NCBI GenBank assembly: GCA_003054495.1
Contig: CP028514.1
Span: 2,372,001 to 2,436,000, forward strand
Length of the DNA stretch: 64,000 bases
Source of the DNA: Carboxydocella thermautotrophica
Lineage (GTDB): Bacteria; Bacillota; GCA-003054495; Carboxydocellales; Carboxydocellaceae
Reading direction: 5' to 3'
Under the pieces are notes generated by a model. That model made no database searches and had not been told where the DNA came from. It worked only from the letters and a program-made list of their open reading frames with translations. Positions 1 through 7,497 of this stretch are shown here, piece by piece. Numbering within the stretch: position 1 is the first letter of the stretch; each line of letters opens with the position of its first letter. A program made the translations under genes and the position numbers.

Positions 1-249
1 ATCATGAACATTTTTATCAGTCGGATTCGGTTCTGCCCCCGGATAAATTACTACTTTAATGCCTTCCTTTTCAATAATGTCACTGATCTCTTTGGCCATG
101 CCTATCTGGTTCAAATAAGCATCAGTAACCAGTAAGACTTTTTTACCCCCCAGAAGCTTTGCCTGTTCACCCACTTTCTGAGCAGCCCCGGCCCCCATTA
201 AATTAACCGTAGGCATAAAATAACCATAAACCTGATGAACAACTGACAT
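1..249 (-). CDS. Iron-containing alcohol dehydrogenase (N-terminal part)
   Basis: The reading frame starts at the ATG at 249 and runs off the window edge, so only the first 83 residues are visible. They begin MSVVHQVYGYFMPTVNLMGAG and continue through KKVLLVTDAYLNQIGMA to a GAEPNPTD motif. This is the N-terminal nucleotide-binding part of the group III iron-dependent alcohol dehydrogenases, which interconvert aldehydes and alcohols with NAD(P)H in the cytoplasm. A strong GGAAGGAGG site lies 8 bases before the ATG. The gene sits downstream of a sigma-54 activator gene and has its own -24/-12 promoter at 309-325. With the AOR gene two genes upstream it could complete reduction of a carboxylic acid to an alcohol. 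Family is clear; substrate is unknown. Confidence 0.88.
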   Translation of the reverse strand, partial: MSVVHQVYGYFMPTVNLMGAGAAQKVGEQAKLLGGKKVLLVTDAYLNQIGMAKEISDIIEKEGIKVVIYPGAEPNPTDKNVHD

Positions 250-308
250 CTTTCATTCCTCCTTCCTACTATAATCTTTTACTGGTTGTGTTGGCATTAA
301 TCATCTTT

Positions 309-325
309 TGCAAAATTCATGCCAA
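309..325 (-). promoter_or_regulatory. Sigma-54 (-24/-12) promoter for the alcohol dehydrogenase
   Basis: On the minus strand the sequence reads TTGGCATGAATTTTGCA, matching TGGCAC-N5-TTGC with exactly 10 bases between the invariant GG and GC. It lies 60 bases before the alcohol dehydrogenase ATG and directly downstream of a gene for a sigma-54 activator, so position and match both support it. Confidence 0.88.
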
Positions 326-370
326 TTTTCAGAAAAATCCATCAACCTGAATTAACGGCTTTGCTGAACC

Positions 371-408
371 GAAAAAAAAACGAACTGTTCCACAATAAAA
401 CAGTTCGT
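371..408 (-). terminator. Terminator of the sigma-54 activator gene, possible enhancer site
   Basis: A perfect inverted repeat ACGAACTG...CAGTTCGT (380-408) is followed on the minus strand by a run of nine T (nine A at 372-380 on the plus strand), just after the stop of the activator gene. It also lies about 85-110 bases upstream of the predicted sigma-54 start site, the usual distance for an activator site, and contains TGTT and AACA half-sites. Confidence 0.8.
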
Positions 409-423
409 GCCGGTACACTTTGT

Positions 424-2319
424 TCATTTAAGCAAATTGTATTCCTTCAGTTTTCGATACAGGGTAGTTCTGCCCATTCCCAGCAGCCTGGCAGCCGGAG
501 CAATTTTCCCTTTGGTTTTTTGTAATGCCTCGATAATAGCCAGCCTGGTTTTTTCTTCCAATAACGCTCCTTCCTCGACTTTTGTGCTACAAAATAGATT
601 TTGCCGCAGTTCGGGAGGCAAATCCGCTACCGTGATTTGAGGTCCACCGGCTAAAGCAACCATGCCAGTTATAATATTTTCCAATTCCCGCACATTTCCG
701 GGCCAATGGTAAGCAAGTAAATAAGGATATATTTCCCGGTCCACTTCCAGCAAAGGTTTACCCATATTCTGGCAAGCTTTAGAAACAAAATAGGGTACCA
801 GGTCATAGATGTCCTCTATTCGCTCCCGTAGTGGCGGCAGGTTAATGGTAACCACTTTTAAACGATAATACAGATCCAGACGAAACAAGCCAGTTTTAAC
901 CAGTTTTTCTAAATCTTTATGGGTTGCCGCAATTACCCTCACATTAATTTTCCTGACCTTGTGATCACCGATGCGACAAACTTCCCTTTCCTGCAGCAAT
1001 CTTAACAGAGCCACCTGTACATTGGCAGGCATATCCCCAATTTCATCAAGAAAAATCGTTCCGCCATCAGCCAGTTCAAATTTGCCCGGTTGTCCACCTT
1101 TTTTGGCACCGGTAAAAGCGCCTTCAGCATAGCCGAAAAGCTCACTTTCAATCAAATTAGGAGGCAAGGCTGCACAATTTAAGGCTACAAACGGTCCTTC
1201 CCGGCGGTCACTCAGCTGATGAATATATCGGGCTATCACTTCTTTACCTGTACCACTTTCCCCCTGAAGCAATACAGAAACATTGACCGCAGCCGCTCTA
1301 GCCGCTATATCCAGCACCTGTTTCGATTTGGCACAGTTCCCAACCCAGCAGCTGGACTCTATGGGATCGACATTTGCCCTGGTCAGGTTTAAAACCCCAA
1401 CGCTACCGAGCAAACGACCTTCAGGGGAAGTAACTCGTATCAGACGGGAATCAATTTCCTTGCCAGCATTGTCTTCAAACTGCAGGTCTAATCTCTTGTG
1501 GCTGAACAGGATACTTTTGGTATTATCAAAAACATCTCCTACCGTGTTACCAATTATTTCCTCTCGTCTTTTACCCAGGAGCTGCGCACCCTGCTGGTTA
1601 ATTTCCTTGATTACCCCTTTGTTGTCTATTACAATAAATCCTTGCCGCAGCATAGCTCCAGCCAGCTGCAATCCTCGCTGACTTATAGCAGCTTCTTTTT
1701 GCAATTCAGCAAGAAGCAGGTTTTGTTCGATCATTTTAGCGCCAATCAAGGCTATTTCCAGAAAACGACTATTTCTCTGTCCACTTTCTCCGGATATATC
1801 CAGAACCCCTACGATTTTCCCCTGGGGATTACGTACAGGAGCAGCCCAGCAGGATAAAAAATGGTTCTCCTGAACATAATGCTCCCAGCCTAATACTTTT
1901 ACTGCCGTACCTTCGGAAATTGACGTACCAATGGCATTTGTACCCCTTACGTCTTCTCGCCAGTTGGCTCCCGGTGATAACTGTACTTGTTGTGCTCTGG
2001 TCAGAAAAGGCGGATCTCCGACTACTTTTAAAATATAGCCTTCGAAATCACACAAAATGACCATATAATTCTGACCCTGCAGCAAACGATAAATATACGG
2101 AAGTACCTGTTCTGCAGCTTGAACTAAACTCTCCTGAGCTTGACAACGCTCACGCAAAAGCGGCGCCGGGAGTATATCAGTATCCTTTACCAGTCGGTAG
2201 TTTACTCTTCTTTCTCTGCTCCTCTGCCAGGAACGCAGGATGATCGGTTCTACTCCACTCACTGTATTCTCACCAGCTATAAAGCGCCGCCATTGCTCAC
2301 TCATCCTCTTTTCACCCAC
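424..2319 (-). CDS. Sigma-54-dependent activator, GAF-PAS-AAA+-Fis (AcoR-like)
   Basis: A 631-residue cytoplasmic enhancer-binding protein. Residues about 70-200 form a GAF-type sensor with the [12 protein letters not shown] motif seen in AcoR-like regulators; about 215-320 is a PAS-like segment. The AAA+ domain has Walker A GESGTGKE (353-360), the sigma-54 contact loop GAFTGA (400-405) and Walker B LDEIGD (424-429). A Fis-type helix-turn-helix (about 606-626) ends the protein. AcoR-type proteins activate catabolic operons in response to small ligands such as acetoin or aldehydes. The neighbouring -24/-12 promoter in front of the alcohol dehydrogenase is the obvious target. The start is uncertain: GTG at 2319, or ATG at 2304 which gives MSEQWRRF. 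Confidence 0.93.
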   Translation of the reverse strand: MGEKRMSEQWRRFIAGENTVSGVEPIILRSWQRSRERRVNYRLVKDTDILPAPLLRERCQAQESLVQAAEQVLPYIYRLLQGQNYMVILCDFEGYILKVVGDPPFLTRAQQVQLSPGANWREDVRGTNAIGTSISEGTAVKVLGWEHYVQENHFLSCWAAPVRNPQGKIVGVLDISGESGQRNSRFLEIALIGAKMIEQNLLLAELQKEAAISQRGLQLAGAMLRQGFIVIDNKGVIKEINQQGAQLLGKRREEIIGNTVGDVFDNTKSILFSHKRLDLQFEDNAGKEIDSRLIRVTSPEGRLLGSVGVLNLTRANVDPIESSCWVGNCAKSKQVLDIAARAAAVNVSVLLQGESGTGKEVIARYIHQLSDRREGPFVALNCAALPPNLIESELFGYAEGAFTGAKKGGQPGKFELADGGTIFLDEIGDMPANVQVALLRLLQEREVCRIGDHKVRKINVRVIAATHKDLEKLVKTGLFRLDLYYRLKVVTINLPPLRERIEDIYDLVPYFVSKACQNMGKPLLEVDREIYPYLLAYHWPGNVRELENIITGMVALAGGPQITVADLPPELRQNLFCSTKVEEGALLEEKTRLAIIEALQKTKGKIAPAARLLGMGRTTLYRKLKEYNLLK

Positions 2320-2336
2320 CTTTGCGAATTATTGTC

Positions 2337-2370
2337 AAAGGAGGACTTCCCGGTCCAGGAAGCCCTCCTT
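2337..2370 (-). terminator. Terminator after the AOR gene
   Basis: Inverted repeat AAGGAGG-CTTCC...GGAAG-CCTCCTT between the AOR stop and the activator start. The T tract on the minus strand is short, so some read-through into the activator gene is possible. Confidence 0.55.
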
Positions 2371-2376
2371 TTCTTC

Positions 2377-4173
2377 TTATAACCCCAGTTCCTGTCTCCT
2401 GGCCGCTGTTGGCACTCCGTTTTCATCCCAGCCCCGCACCTGGTAATAGACAGGCAGCAATTCTGCCAGCCGGTGCACACTGCCCTTGGATGGCCCGTCC
2501 GGAATGGGCTCTTCCAGTAAGCGCCGGGGCAGGGTGTCATCCTGGGCGGTATAGCCCTCCTGCAGGTTGAACAGGCGCTCATTGTTCCAGATCCGTTCCC
2601 CGCAGGCCAGCAGTTGTTCTGCTGTCAGGTTTTCCCCGGTGGCGGCATTATACAGGTCGGCATAATCCTGCGCCCCCAGGGCAAAGGAGGTGAACAGGCA
2701 CAGCCCCAGGCTGTCGATTACTGCCGTCAGGTCCTGGAATACCTTCACCCATTCCGCTTTCCCCTCCAGGGAGAACCGGTCCAGTTTCTCCGGCAAGCCC
2801 AGAATTTCCGGGGAAATCATGTAACCCCGCACATGGCAGCCACCCCGGTTGGAGGTAGCATACTGCAAACCATGGCCCTGCACACCCCGCGGGTCATAGG
2901 CCGGCAGTTCCTGCTTCTTGACCGCCATCGCCAGCTCCGGATGGCCATAGGCCTCACACAACCGGGCGGAACCCAGCGCCAGTTTGGCCCCCAGGCCTTC
3001 CCCGGCTCCCATCTTGCGGGTCCATTCCACGATGGCTTCCCCACTGCCCCATTTCAGCTCCGGTCCATCCACTTCCTCGGGCTTGATGATGCCCCGCTGG
3101 TAGAGCTCCATGGCCGCCGCAATGGTAGCTCCAGCTGAGATGGTATCCAAACCGTACTCATTGCAGAGATTGTTGGCCTTGATTATCGCTTTCAGGTCGG
3201 AGACGCCACAGTCAGAGCCATAGGCCCAGATGGTTTCATACTCCGGACCGCCCCCTTCTTCCCCATCCACTTCACAGTAGCGGCCACAGGCGATGGGACA
3301 GCGGTAACAGGGATCTTTCTTTTTCAGGTATTTCTCCGCCAGGGTTTCCCCGGAGATTTCATCGGCAGCCGGGAAATAGGCTTCCTGAAAATTGTTGGTG
3401 GGAAATATGCCGCTTTCATTGATGATATTGACCAGCACCGCTGTGCCATAAGCCGGCAGGCCCTGACCGGTGACGCCGTTCTCCCGGATTTTCTTCAACA
3501 GCCCGCTGACCACTTCCTTGAAGCGGTCGGGCTGGGCTACTTCTACCTTACCGCTGCCTCGCACCACGATGGCCTTCAGGTTCTTAGAACCCATGACGGC
3601 ACCTACCCCGGAACGGCCTGCGGCCCGGTAGCGGTCATTCATGACGGCAGCGATGGGAGATAGCCGTTCCCCGGCCGGACCGATGGTCAATACCCTGGCC
3701 TTGTCGTCTCCTGCCTCAGCCAGAAGTCCGTCAGTGGTTTCACTGACCAGTTTGCCCCAGTACTTGTCGGCAGGGCGGATTTCCACCTGGTCATCCTTGA
3801 TGTAGATATATACGGGTTTGGCTGCTTTCCCTTCTACAATCACCATGTCATAGCCAGCGAATTTCAGTTCTGCGCCCCAGAAACCTCCGGAGTTGGAAGA
3901 GGCAATGGTATTGTTGAGGGGGGATTTGGTAACTACCATGTAACGTCCGGAAGTCGGAGCGGAAGTACCGGTAAGCGGACCGGTAATGAAAAAGATTTTG
4001 TTAGCTTCACTCAGGGGATCGATTCCGGCTGGGATTTCTTCGGCCAGCATGCGGCCCCCCAGGCCCCGGCCGCCGAGAAAGGCTCTGGCTTTCTCCACCG
4101 GCAGGACTTCGGTGGTGATAGAGCCGGTAGTTAAATTGATGCGCAGGATTTTGCCTGCATAAGCGTTAGACAC
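2377..4173 (-). CDS. aor: Aldehyde:ferredoxin oxidoreductase (W/Mo-pterin)
   Basis: A 598-residue protein of the AOR family, which oxidises aldehydes to acids with ferredoxin, or reduces acids when reduced ferredoxin is abundant. It is full length. The N-terminus (GKILRINLTTG, FLGGRGLGGRM) is the pterin-binding first domain, with a GPLTGTSAPTSGRYMV segment. The [4Fe-4S] ligands are visible as CYRCPIAC near residue 290 and a later Cys in LGLCLFTSF near residue 500. The start is GTG at 4173 with GAGGAGGGG 5 bases upstream. It precedes the sigma-54 activator and the alcohol dehydrogenase on the same strand, suggesting acid-aldehyde-alcohol conversion. W versus Mo cannot be told from sequence. 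Confidence 0.95.
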   Translation of the reverse strand: MSNAYAGKILRINLTTGSITTEVLPVEKARAFLGGRGLGGRMLAEEIPAGIDPLSEANKIFFITGPLTGTSAPTSGRYMVVTKSPLNNTIASSNSGGFWGAELKFAGYDMVIVEGKAAKPVYIYIKDDQVEIRPADKYWGKLVSETTDGLLAEAGDDKARVLTIGPAGERLSPIAAVMNDRYRAAGRSGVGAVMGSKNLKAIVVRGSGKVEVAQPDRFKEVVSGLLKKIRENGVTGQGLPAYGTAVLVNIINESGIFPTNNFQEAYFPAADEISGETLAEKYLKKKDPCYRCPIACGRYCEVDGEEGGGPEYETIWAYGSDCGVSDLKAIIKANNLCNEYGLDTISAGATIAAAMELYQRGIIKPEEVDGPELKWGSGEAIVEWTRKMGAGEGLGAKLALGSARLCEAYGHPELAMAVKKQELPAYDPRGVQGHGLQYATSNRGGCHVRGYMISPEILGLPEKLDRFSLEGKAEWVKVFQDLTAVIDSLGLCLFTSFALGAQDYADLYNAATGENLTAEQLLACGERIWNNERLFNLQEGYTAQDDTLPRRLLEEPIPDGPSKGSVHRLAELLPVYYQVRGWDENGVPTAARRQELGL

Positions 4174-4343
4174 AAATACCCCTCCTCTACTCGAAATGTA
4201 GGTAAATATTTCGCCGCAGAGGCAGGTTTTTCCTGCCGGGTAAGTTTTCTTTTCTGCAATTTTCTTTTTCTTCAGTATAATCGTGAGACTTTTGGGCCCG
4301 TATGTAGCTATACATAAGGTGAAACAACTACAAGCAACAAGAA
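4174..4343 (-). promoter_or_regulatory. Leader region of the AOR gene
   Basis: This 170-base AT-rich stretch holds a TATACT hexamer that could be a -10, and a small hairpin GGCAGG-AAAAA-CCTGCC about 45 bases before the start. No -24/-12 element and no recognisable molybdenum or tungsten cofactor riboswitch fold could be seen by eye. Confidence 0.3.
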
Positions 4344-4367
4344 GAGCTGCCCCGCAAGGGACAGCTC
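4344..4367 (-). terminator. Terminator of valS
   Basis: GAGCTG-CCCC-GCAA-GGG-ACAGCTC hairpin 20 bases past the valS stop, followed on the minus strand by TTCTTGTT. Confidence 0.7.
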
Positions 4368-4386
4368 CATTATTTTGACTATCTCA

Positions 4387-7041
4387 TCACCCCAGGGCAG
4401 CAAGCCTTTCCCTTAGCGCCTCTGCTTTTTCCCGGTACTCAGCCGCTCTGGCTTTTTCCTTTTCCACCACCGCTGCCGGGGCCCTGGCGACAAAGCTTTC
4501 ATTGTTCAGCTTGGCTTCCACACGGGCCAGGTCTTCTTCCACTTTGGCCAGCTCTCTGGCTAGCCGCTCTTTCTCCTTCTCGATATCAATCAGCCCGGCC
4601 AGAGGCAGGTAGATTTCCACCCCTTTAGCCACAGCAGCCGCCGCTTGAGCCGGTTTCTCCGGCAGGGTCAGCACCAGCTCCAGTTCACCGATACCGGCCA
4701 GCTGTTTGAGGTAACTGGCTCCCGCCTGCAATACCGCCAGATTTTCCTCCCGGTTGGCCGCCAGAATGGCAGCAATCTGACGGGAAGGGGGTACATTCAT
4801 CTCCGCCCGGATATTGCGCACCGCCCGAATGGCTTCCATCAGCAGCTCCATGGCTGCTTCAGCTTCAGAATCATTGTATTCCGGTTTGACCTGCGGCCAG
4901 GGAGCCAGCATGATGGTTTCGCCCTGGTGGGGCAGAGCCTGCCAGATTTCCTCGGTGATAAAGGGCATAAAGGGATGCAGCAGTTCCATAGTCCGGCTCA
5001 ATACATACCAGAGGGTCCACTGGGCCGTAGCCCGGGAGCCAGGGGTTTCTTTCCCGTAAAGCCGGGGCTTGATCAATTCAATATACCAGTCACAGAATTC
5101 ACTCCAGATGAAATCATAGAGAACCCGGGCCGCTTCCCCCAGTTCATAGCGATCCAGTTGCCGGGTTACTTCCTCAATGGTATGATTGAGGCGGCTGAGA
5201 ATCCAGCGATCAGCCAGGGCCAATTCCGGCTGCACTTCCTCCGGCTTGAAGTCCCCCAGGTTGAGCAGAGCAAAGCGGGCAGCATTCCAGATCTTGTTGG
5301 CAAAATTCCGGGTTCCTTCCAGGCGTTCCTGCTGGAAGCGCAGGTCATTACCGGGGGTATTGCCGGTAATCAGCATAAAGCGCAGGGTATCGGCTCCGTA
5401 CTGGTCAATGATATCTATTGGATCAACCCCATTACCCAGGGATTTGGACATCTTCCGCCCCTGAGCATCCAGCACCAGCCCATGGATGAGAACTTCCTTG
5501 AAGGGCCGCTCCTGCATGAACTCGAGACCCATGAAAATCATGCGGGCCACCCAGAAGAAAATGATATCCCGGCCGGTGACCAGCACTGAAGTAGGATAAA
5601 AATGGGCCAGTTCCTCCGTCTGTTCCGGCCAGCCCATGGTGGAAAAGGGCCAGAGGGCGGAACTGAACCAGGTATCCAGCACATCGGGGTCCTGTTCCAG
5701 GTTAGTGCTGCCACAGTGCGGACAGCTGGTGGGGTTTTCCTTGGCACAGATTTCTGCCCCACAATCCTGACAGTACCAGACGGGAATGCGGTGTCCCCAC
5801 CAGAGCTGGCGGGAAATGCACCAGTCCCTGATGTTTTCCAGCCAGTTGATGTAGATTTTGGTGAAACGCTCCGGCACAAACCGCAGTTTCCCTTCCTGCA
5901 CCACCTTGATGGCCGGTTCGGCCAGGGGCTTCATCTTGACAAACCACTGGGGTGAAACCATGGGTTCGATCACAGTATCACAGCGGTAGCAATGCCCAAC
6001 GGCATGAGTATGTTCTTCCACTTTTACCAGGTAGCCCTGGGCTTCCAGATCTTTGACTATCTGGGCCCGGCAGGCATAGCGTTCCATCCCCTGGTAAGGC
6101 CCGGCCTCTTCGTTCATCAAACCTTCTCTGGTCATGACAGTAATCTGGGGCAAATGGTGGCGCTGACCAATTTCAAAGTCATTCAGGTCATGGGCTGGCG
6201 TGATTTTCACCGCCCCGGTCCCAAATTCTTTTTCCACATATTCGTCAGCAATCACCGGAATTTCCCGACCCAGAATAGGCAGAATCAAGGTTTTGCCGAT
6301 CAGGTGACGATAGCGCTCATCTTCCGGATGTACGGCTACGGCTACGTCCCCCAGCATGGTTTCGGGGCGGGTGGTGGCTACAATGATGCGTTCCTGGCTA
6401 TCCTTGACCGGATAGGCAATGTGATAGAGCTTGCCGGCTGTTTCCTCGTGCTCCACCTCGATATCGGAAATGGTGGTCATGCACTTGGGACACCAGTTGA
6501 TGATATAACTGCCCCGGTAAATGAGGCCTTTGTTATAGAGCTCCACAAACACATCCCTGACCGCTTTAGAGCAGCCTTCATCCATAGTAAAGCGTTCCCG
6601 CTGCCAGTCACAGGAAGCCCCCAGGCGGCGCAACTGTTTGGTAATGCGGTCACCATAAGTATTTTTCCAGTCCCAAACCCGTTCCAGAAATTTCTCCCGG
6701 CCCAGGTCATACTTGGACAAACCTTCTTTGGCCAGCTGTTCCTCCACTTTGGCCTGGGTAGCAATTCCGGCATGGTCAGTGCCCGGCATCCAGAGGGTAT
6801 TGTAACCCTGCATCCGCTTCCAGCGGATGAGAATATCCTGCATGGTGTTATCCAGGGCATGGCCCATGTGCAGAGCCCCGGTCACATTGGGCGGGGGCAT
6901 CACGATACTGAAAGGCTCTTTGTTTTTGTCAACCTCAGCATGAAAATAGCCCTTTTCCTCCCAGCGGGAATACCATTTGCTTTCCACTTCCTGGGGGTTA
7001 TAGGTTGTAGGTAATTGGCCGCTTCTGGTTGCAGTGGTCAT
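4387..7041 (-). CDS. valS: Valyl-tRNA synthetase
   Basis: An 884-residue class I aminoacyl-tRNA synthetase that charges tRNA-Val. The HIGH-type motif is seen in [15 protein letters not shown] near residue 40 and the KMSKS loop in [14 protein letters not shown] near residue 520. The editing domain lies between them ([18 protein letters not shown]). A zinc-type CxxC pair occurs in the insert ([19 protein letters not shown]). The C-terminal coiled coil typical of ValRS is rich in Glu/Ala/Arg. I chose ATG 7041 ([11 protein letters not shown]) because GAGGGGAG sits 8 bases upstream; a 13-residue upstream extension lacks such a site. Expression is controlled by the T-box leader just upstream. Confidence 0.98.
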   Translation of the reverse strand: MTTATRSGQLPTTYNPQEVESKWYSRWEEKGYFHAEVDKNKEPFSIVMPPPNVTGALHMGHALDNTMQDILIRWKRMQGYNTLWMPGTDHAGIATQAKVEEQLAKEGLSKYDLGREKFLERVWDWKNTYGDRITKQLRRLGASCDWQRERFTMDEGCSKAVRDVFVELYNKGLIYRGSYIINWCPKCMTTISDIEVEHEETAGKLYHIAYPVKDSQERIIVATTRPETMLGDVAVAVHPEDERYRHLIGKTLILPILGREIPVIADEYVEKEFGTGAVKITPAHDLNDFEIGQRHHLPQITVMTREGLMNEEAGPYQGMERYACRAQIVKDLEAQGYLVKVEEHTHAVGHCYRCDTVIEPMVSPQWFVKMKPLAEPAIKVVQEGKLRFVPERFTKIYINWLENIRDWCISRQLWWGHRIPVWYCQDCGAEICAKENPTSCPHCGSTNLEQDPDVLDTWFSSALWPFSTMGWPEQTEELAHFYPTSVLVTGRDIIFFWVARMIFMGLEFMQERPFKEVLIHGLVLDAQGRKMSKSLGNGVDPIDIIDQYGADTLRFMLITGNTPGNDLRFQQERLEGTRNFANKIWNAARFALLNLGDFKPEEVQPELALADRWILSRLNHTIEEVTRQLDRYELGEAARVLYDFIWSEFCDWYIELIKPRLYGKETPGSRATAQWTLWYVLSRTMELLHPFMPFITEEIWQALPHQGETIMLAPWPQVKPEYNDSEAEAAMELLMEAIRAVRNIRAEMNVPPSRQIAAILAANREENLAVLQAGASYLKQLAGIGELELVLTLPEKPAQAAAAVAKGVEIYLPLAGLIDIEKEKERLARELAKVEEDLARVEAKLNNESFVARAPAAVVEKEKARAAEYREKAEALRERLAALG

Positions 7042-7081
7042 AATTGCTCTCCCCTCTATACGAATATGTTCTAAAAACAAA

Positions 7082-7330
7082 AGGCTCTTTCACCCCTAAG
7101 GGCGAAAGAGCCAGGCTTCCGCGGTACCACCTTAGTTTTTCCCTGCCGGAACAGCAGAGAAACCCTCTACAGCTGTAACGGGCAGACCCGCTGCTGTCTA
7201 CTTTTCTTCAACAGCAGAGCTCTGGGGCGACCTTCAGCGCATTCCCCCGGAAACCTTTCAGCCTGCGGGTTTCCTCTCTGTCGAGGTAGGCTCGCCTACT
7301 CCTCCCCATCATTGCCTTTCCCTGATTATG
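7082..7330 (-). ncRNA. T-box leader of valS
   Basis: The minus strand carries the canonical T-box sequence AAGGTGGTACCGCGGAAGCC at 7114-7133 followed by a terminator GGCTCTTTC...GAAAGAGCC (7083-7112) with a TTTTGTTTTT tract. Upstream are a purine-rich stem I start (GGGGAGGAGTAGG) and a distal stem (GGAAACC...GGTTTCC). A GUC valine triplet in TGAAGGTCGCC is the likely specifier. Uncharged tRNA-Val would stabilise the antiterminator and switch valS on. Confidence 0.93.
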
Positions 7331-7336
7331 TACAAT

Positions 7337-7365
7337 ATTTTATGAAAAAGGAAATCTTTTGTCAA
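7337..7365 (-). promoter_or_regulatory. Sigma-A promoter of valS
   Basis: On the minus strand TTGACA (7360-7365), 17 bases, TAAAAT (7337-7342), with the expected start close to 7330, right at the 5' end of the T-box leader. Its -35 overlaps the -35 of an outward promoter on the plus strand. Confidence 0.85.
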
Positions 7366-7387
7366 CCTGCTCCAAAGCGGGTATAAT
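7359..7387 (+). promoter_or_regulatory. Near-consensus promoter reading into the TnpB-like island
   Basis: TTGTCA (7359-7364), 17 bases, TATAAT (7382-7387). The only genes downstream on this strand are the IS607-type recombinase stub and the TnpB-like gene. The -35 shares the palindromic TTGTCAA/TTGACAA with the divergent valS promoter. Confidence 0.78.
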
Positions 7388-7434
7388 GAAAATAAGGAAT
7401 TGATTGTATTTAACTGTTTTACTACATTAAAGGT

Positions 7435-7491
7435 ATGGAACTATTATCCATTGGAGAAGCAGCAAAGTCCGGCAGGGTTTCGGGGAGCTGA
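7435..7491 (+). pseudogene. Stub of an IS607-type serine recombinase (tnpA)
   Basis: An 18-codon frame reads MELLSIGEAAKSGRVSGS then TGA. The opening MELLSIGEAAK matches the MerR-like helix-turn-helix that starts IS607-family TnpA recombinases, which normally continue with LGVS...TLRRW and a serine recombinase domain; here almost everything else is missing. AAAGGT precedes the ATG. It ends 6 bases before the TnpB-like start, where tnpA-tnpB pairs usually adjoin. I infer a deleted IS607-family element. Because the match is short, chance resemblance is possible but the location supports it. Confidence 0.6.
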
Positions 7492-7497
7492 TCAGGA

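Noticed and set aside
4200-4260. Molybdenum or tungsten cofactor riboswitch before the AOR gene
   Set aside because: Only one small hairpin is visible; the conserved core of that riboswitch could not be found.
4645-5589. Long open frame of 314 codons on the plus strand opposite valS
   Set aside because: It mirrors valS codon structure, has no ribosome site and no recognisable domain; valS is certain.
5992-7014. A 340-codon plus-strand frame opposite the valS 5' end
   Set aside because: Same reason: shadow of valS.
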